Below, in pieces: positions 5,980 to 6,139 of a stretch of 6,139 bases of DNA. The notes beneath the pieces are model-generated. The model made no database searches. It saw nothing but the letters and a program-made list of their open reading frames with translations, and was not told the DNA's origin. The DNA lies in the NCBI GenBank assembly GCA_002418725.1, contig DIER01000021.1, positions 30,674 through 36,812 on the forward strand, read 5' to 3'. The translations under genes and the position numbers were made by a program. This DNA comes from Acholeplasmataceae bacterium UBA5769 (GTDB lineage Bacteria > Bacillota_I > Bacilli_A > Acholeplasmatales > Acholeplasmataceae). Within the stretch, counting starts at the first letter, position 1; the number at the start of each line of letters is the position of its first letter.

Positions 5980-5982
5980 GAC
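5948..5982 (+). repeat. Hairpin overlapping the operator between kinase and lipoprotein genes
   Basis: GTCATC (5948-5953) pairs with GATGAC (5977-5982), and TTGTCAAA (5957-5964) pairs with TTTGATAA (5969-5976, one G-U), leaving a 3-nt bulge and the loop ACTC. There is no following U-tract, so it is not a standard terminator. It may fold in transcripts reading through from the kinase gene, or be a by-product of the repeated operator core. Confidence 0.4.
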
Positions 5983-6002
5983 CTTGAAGAAGGAGGTGCA
6001 AC

Positions 6003-6139
6003 ATGAAAAAACTCATACTCACTATCATGCTTATTGGCGTTCTTTTCGTTTATGCTGGATGTTCTGCCATGGATAAACATAGTGAACCTATTTCCCTTTA
6101 TGATAATCTCACCTTTGACTTTAACCACATGACCTATAC
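6003..6139 (+). CDS. 5' end of a lipoprotein gene, probably controlled by the two-component system
   Basis: The first 45 codons are present and the gene runs off the right edge. ATG6003 has a very strong Shine-Dalgarno (AAGGAGGTG, 5990-5998). The peptide MKKLILTIMLIGVLFVYAGC is a lipoprotein signal peptide with Lys2/Lys3, a hydrophobic core and lipobox VYAG-C20. The mature part starts CSAMDKHSEPISLYDNLTFDFNHMTY and is too short to assign to a family; it does not look like a PstS-type phosphate-binding protein start, but this is weak evidence. It lies 58 nt behind the kinase gene and could be reached by readthrough. It also carries its own repeat-containing promoter, so it probably is a target, and perhaps a signalling partner, of the kinase. 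Confidence 0.85.
   Translation, partial: MKKLILTIMLIGVLFVYAGCSAMDKHSEPISLYDNLTFDFNHMTY

Noticed and set aside
5781..5981. Plus-strand frame overlapping the end of the kinase gene and the operator
   Set aside because: It is a +1 shadow of the conserved ATPase domain and has no Shine-Dalgarno site.
1..6139. CRISPR arrays, tRNA/rRNA genes, insertion sequences, phage or toxin-antitoxin genes
   Set aside because: No repeat-spacer pattern, cloverleaf sequence, transposase motif or terminal inverted repeats with target duplications was seen on either strand.

Overview
The window is AT-rich bacterial DNA. It has Shine-Dalgarno-led genes, three lipoprotein signal peptides, intrinsic terminators and Trp encoded by TGG, and translation with TGA as stop gives full-length family members. 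This fits a low-GC Gram-positive bacterium or a standard-code mollicute (Acholeplasma-like or a relative). That placement is inference from style and gene content; no marker gene is present.

Layout. The left part is read on the minus strand. It holds the 5' end of an unidentified cytoplasmic protein (1-149), a small lipoprotein with one InlB/Listeria-Bacteroides-type repeat (233-574), and a 413-aa protein with two N-terminal membrane helices and a possible degenerate Nudix-like C-terminal region (670-1911). Next comes a 229-bp intergenic region with a leader RNA, a promoter and two hairpins with identical six-G loops. A YfbK-type von Willebrand factor A lipoprotein (2141-3670) follows. A 163-bp divergent promoter region then separates it from plus-strand genes: an OmpR/PhoB-type response regulator (3834-4502), its membrane histidine kinase (4532-5944), and the start of another lipoprotein cut by the window end (6003-6139).

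How the genes work together. The main observation is an 11-bp direct repeat, consensus TTTGTCAcAAC. Four contiguous copies lie upstream of the vWA gene (3716-3759, minus strand). Two contiguous copies lie upstream of the last lipoprotein gene (5945-5966, plus strand). In both places the repeats point towards the lipoprotein gene and end exactly 7 nt before a plausible -10 box. Tandem 11-bp repeats are the known binding mode of OmpR/PhoB regulators, and the TTGTCAT...TTGTCA core resembles the PhoB/PhoP box. The simplest model is that the two-component system encoded between these sites controls both flanking surface lipoproteins, and perhaps itself. The inducing signal is unknown.

The left three genes show no such repeats and look like separate transcription units, with their own promoters and at least one strong terminator (633-655). 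There is no gene-free stretch above 300 bp.
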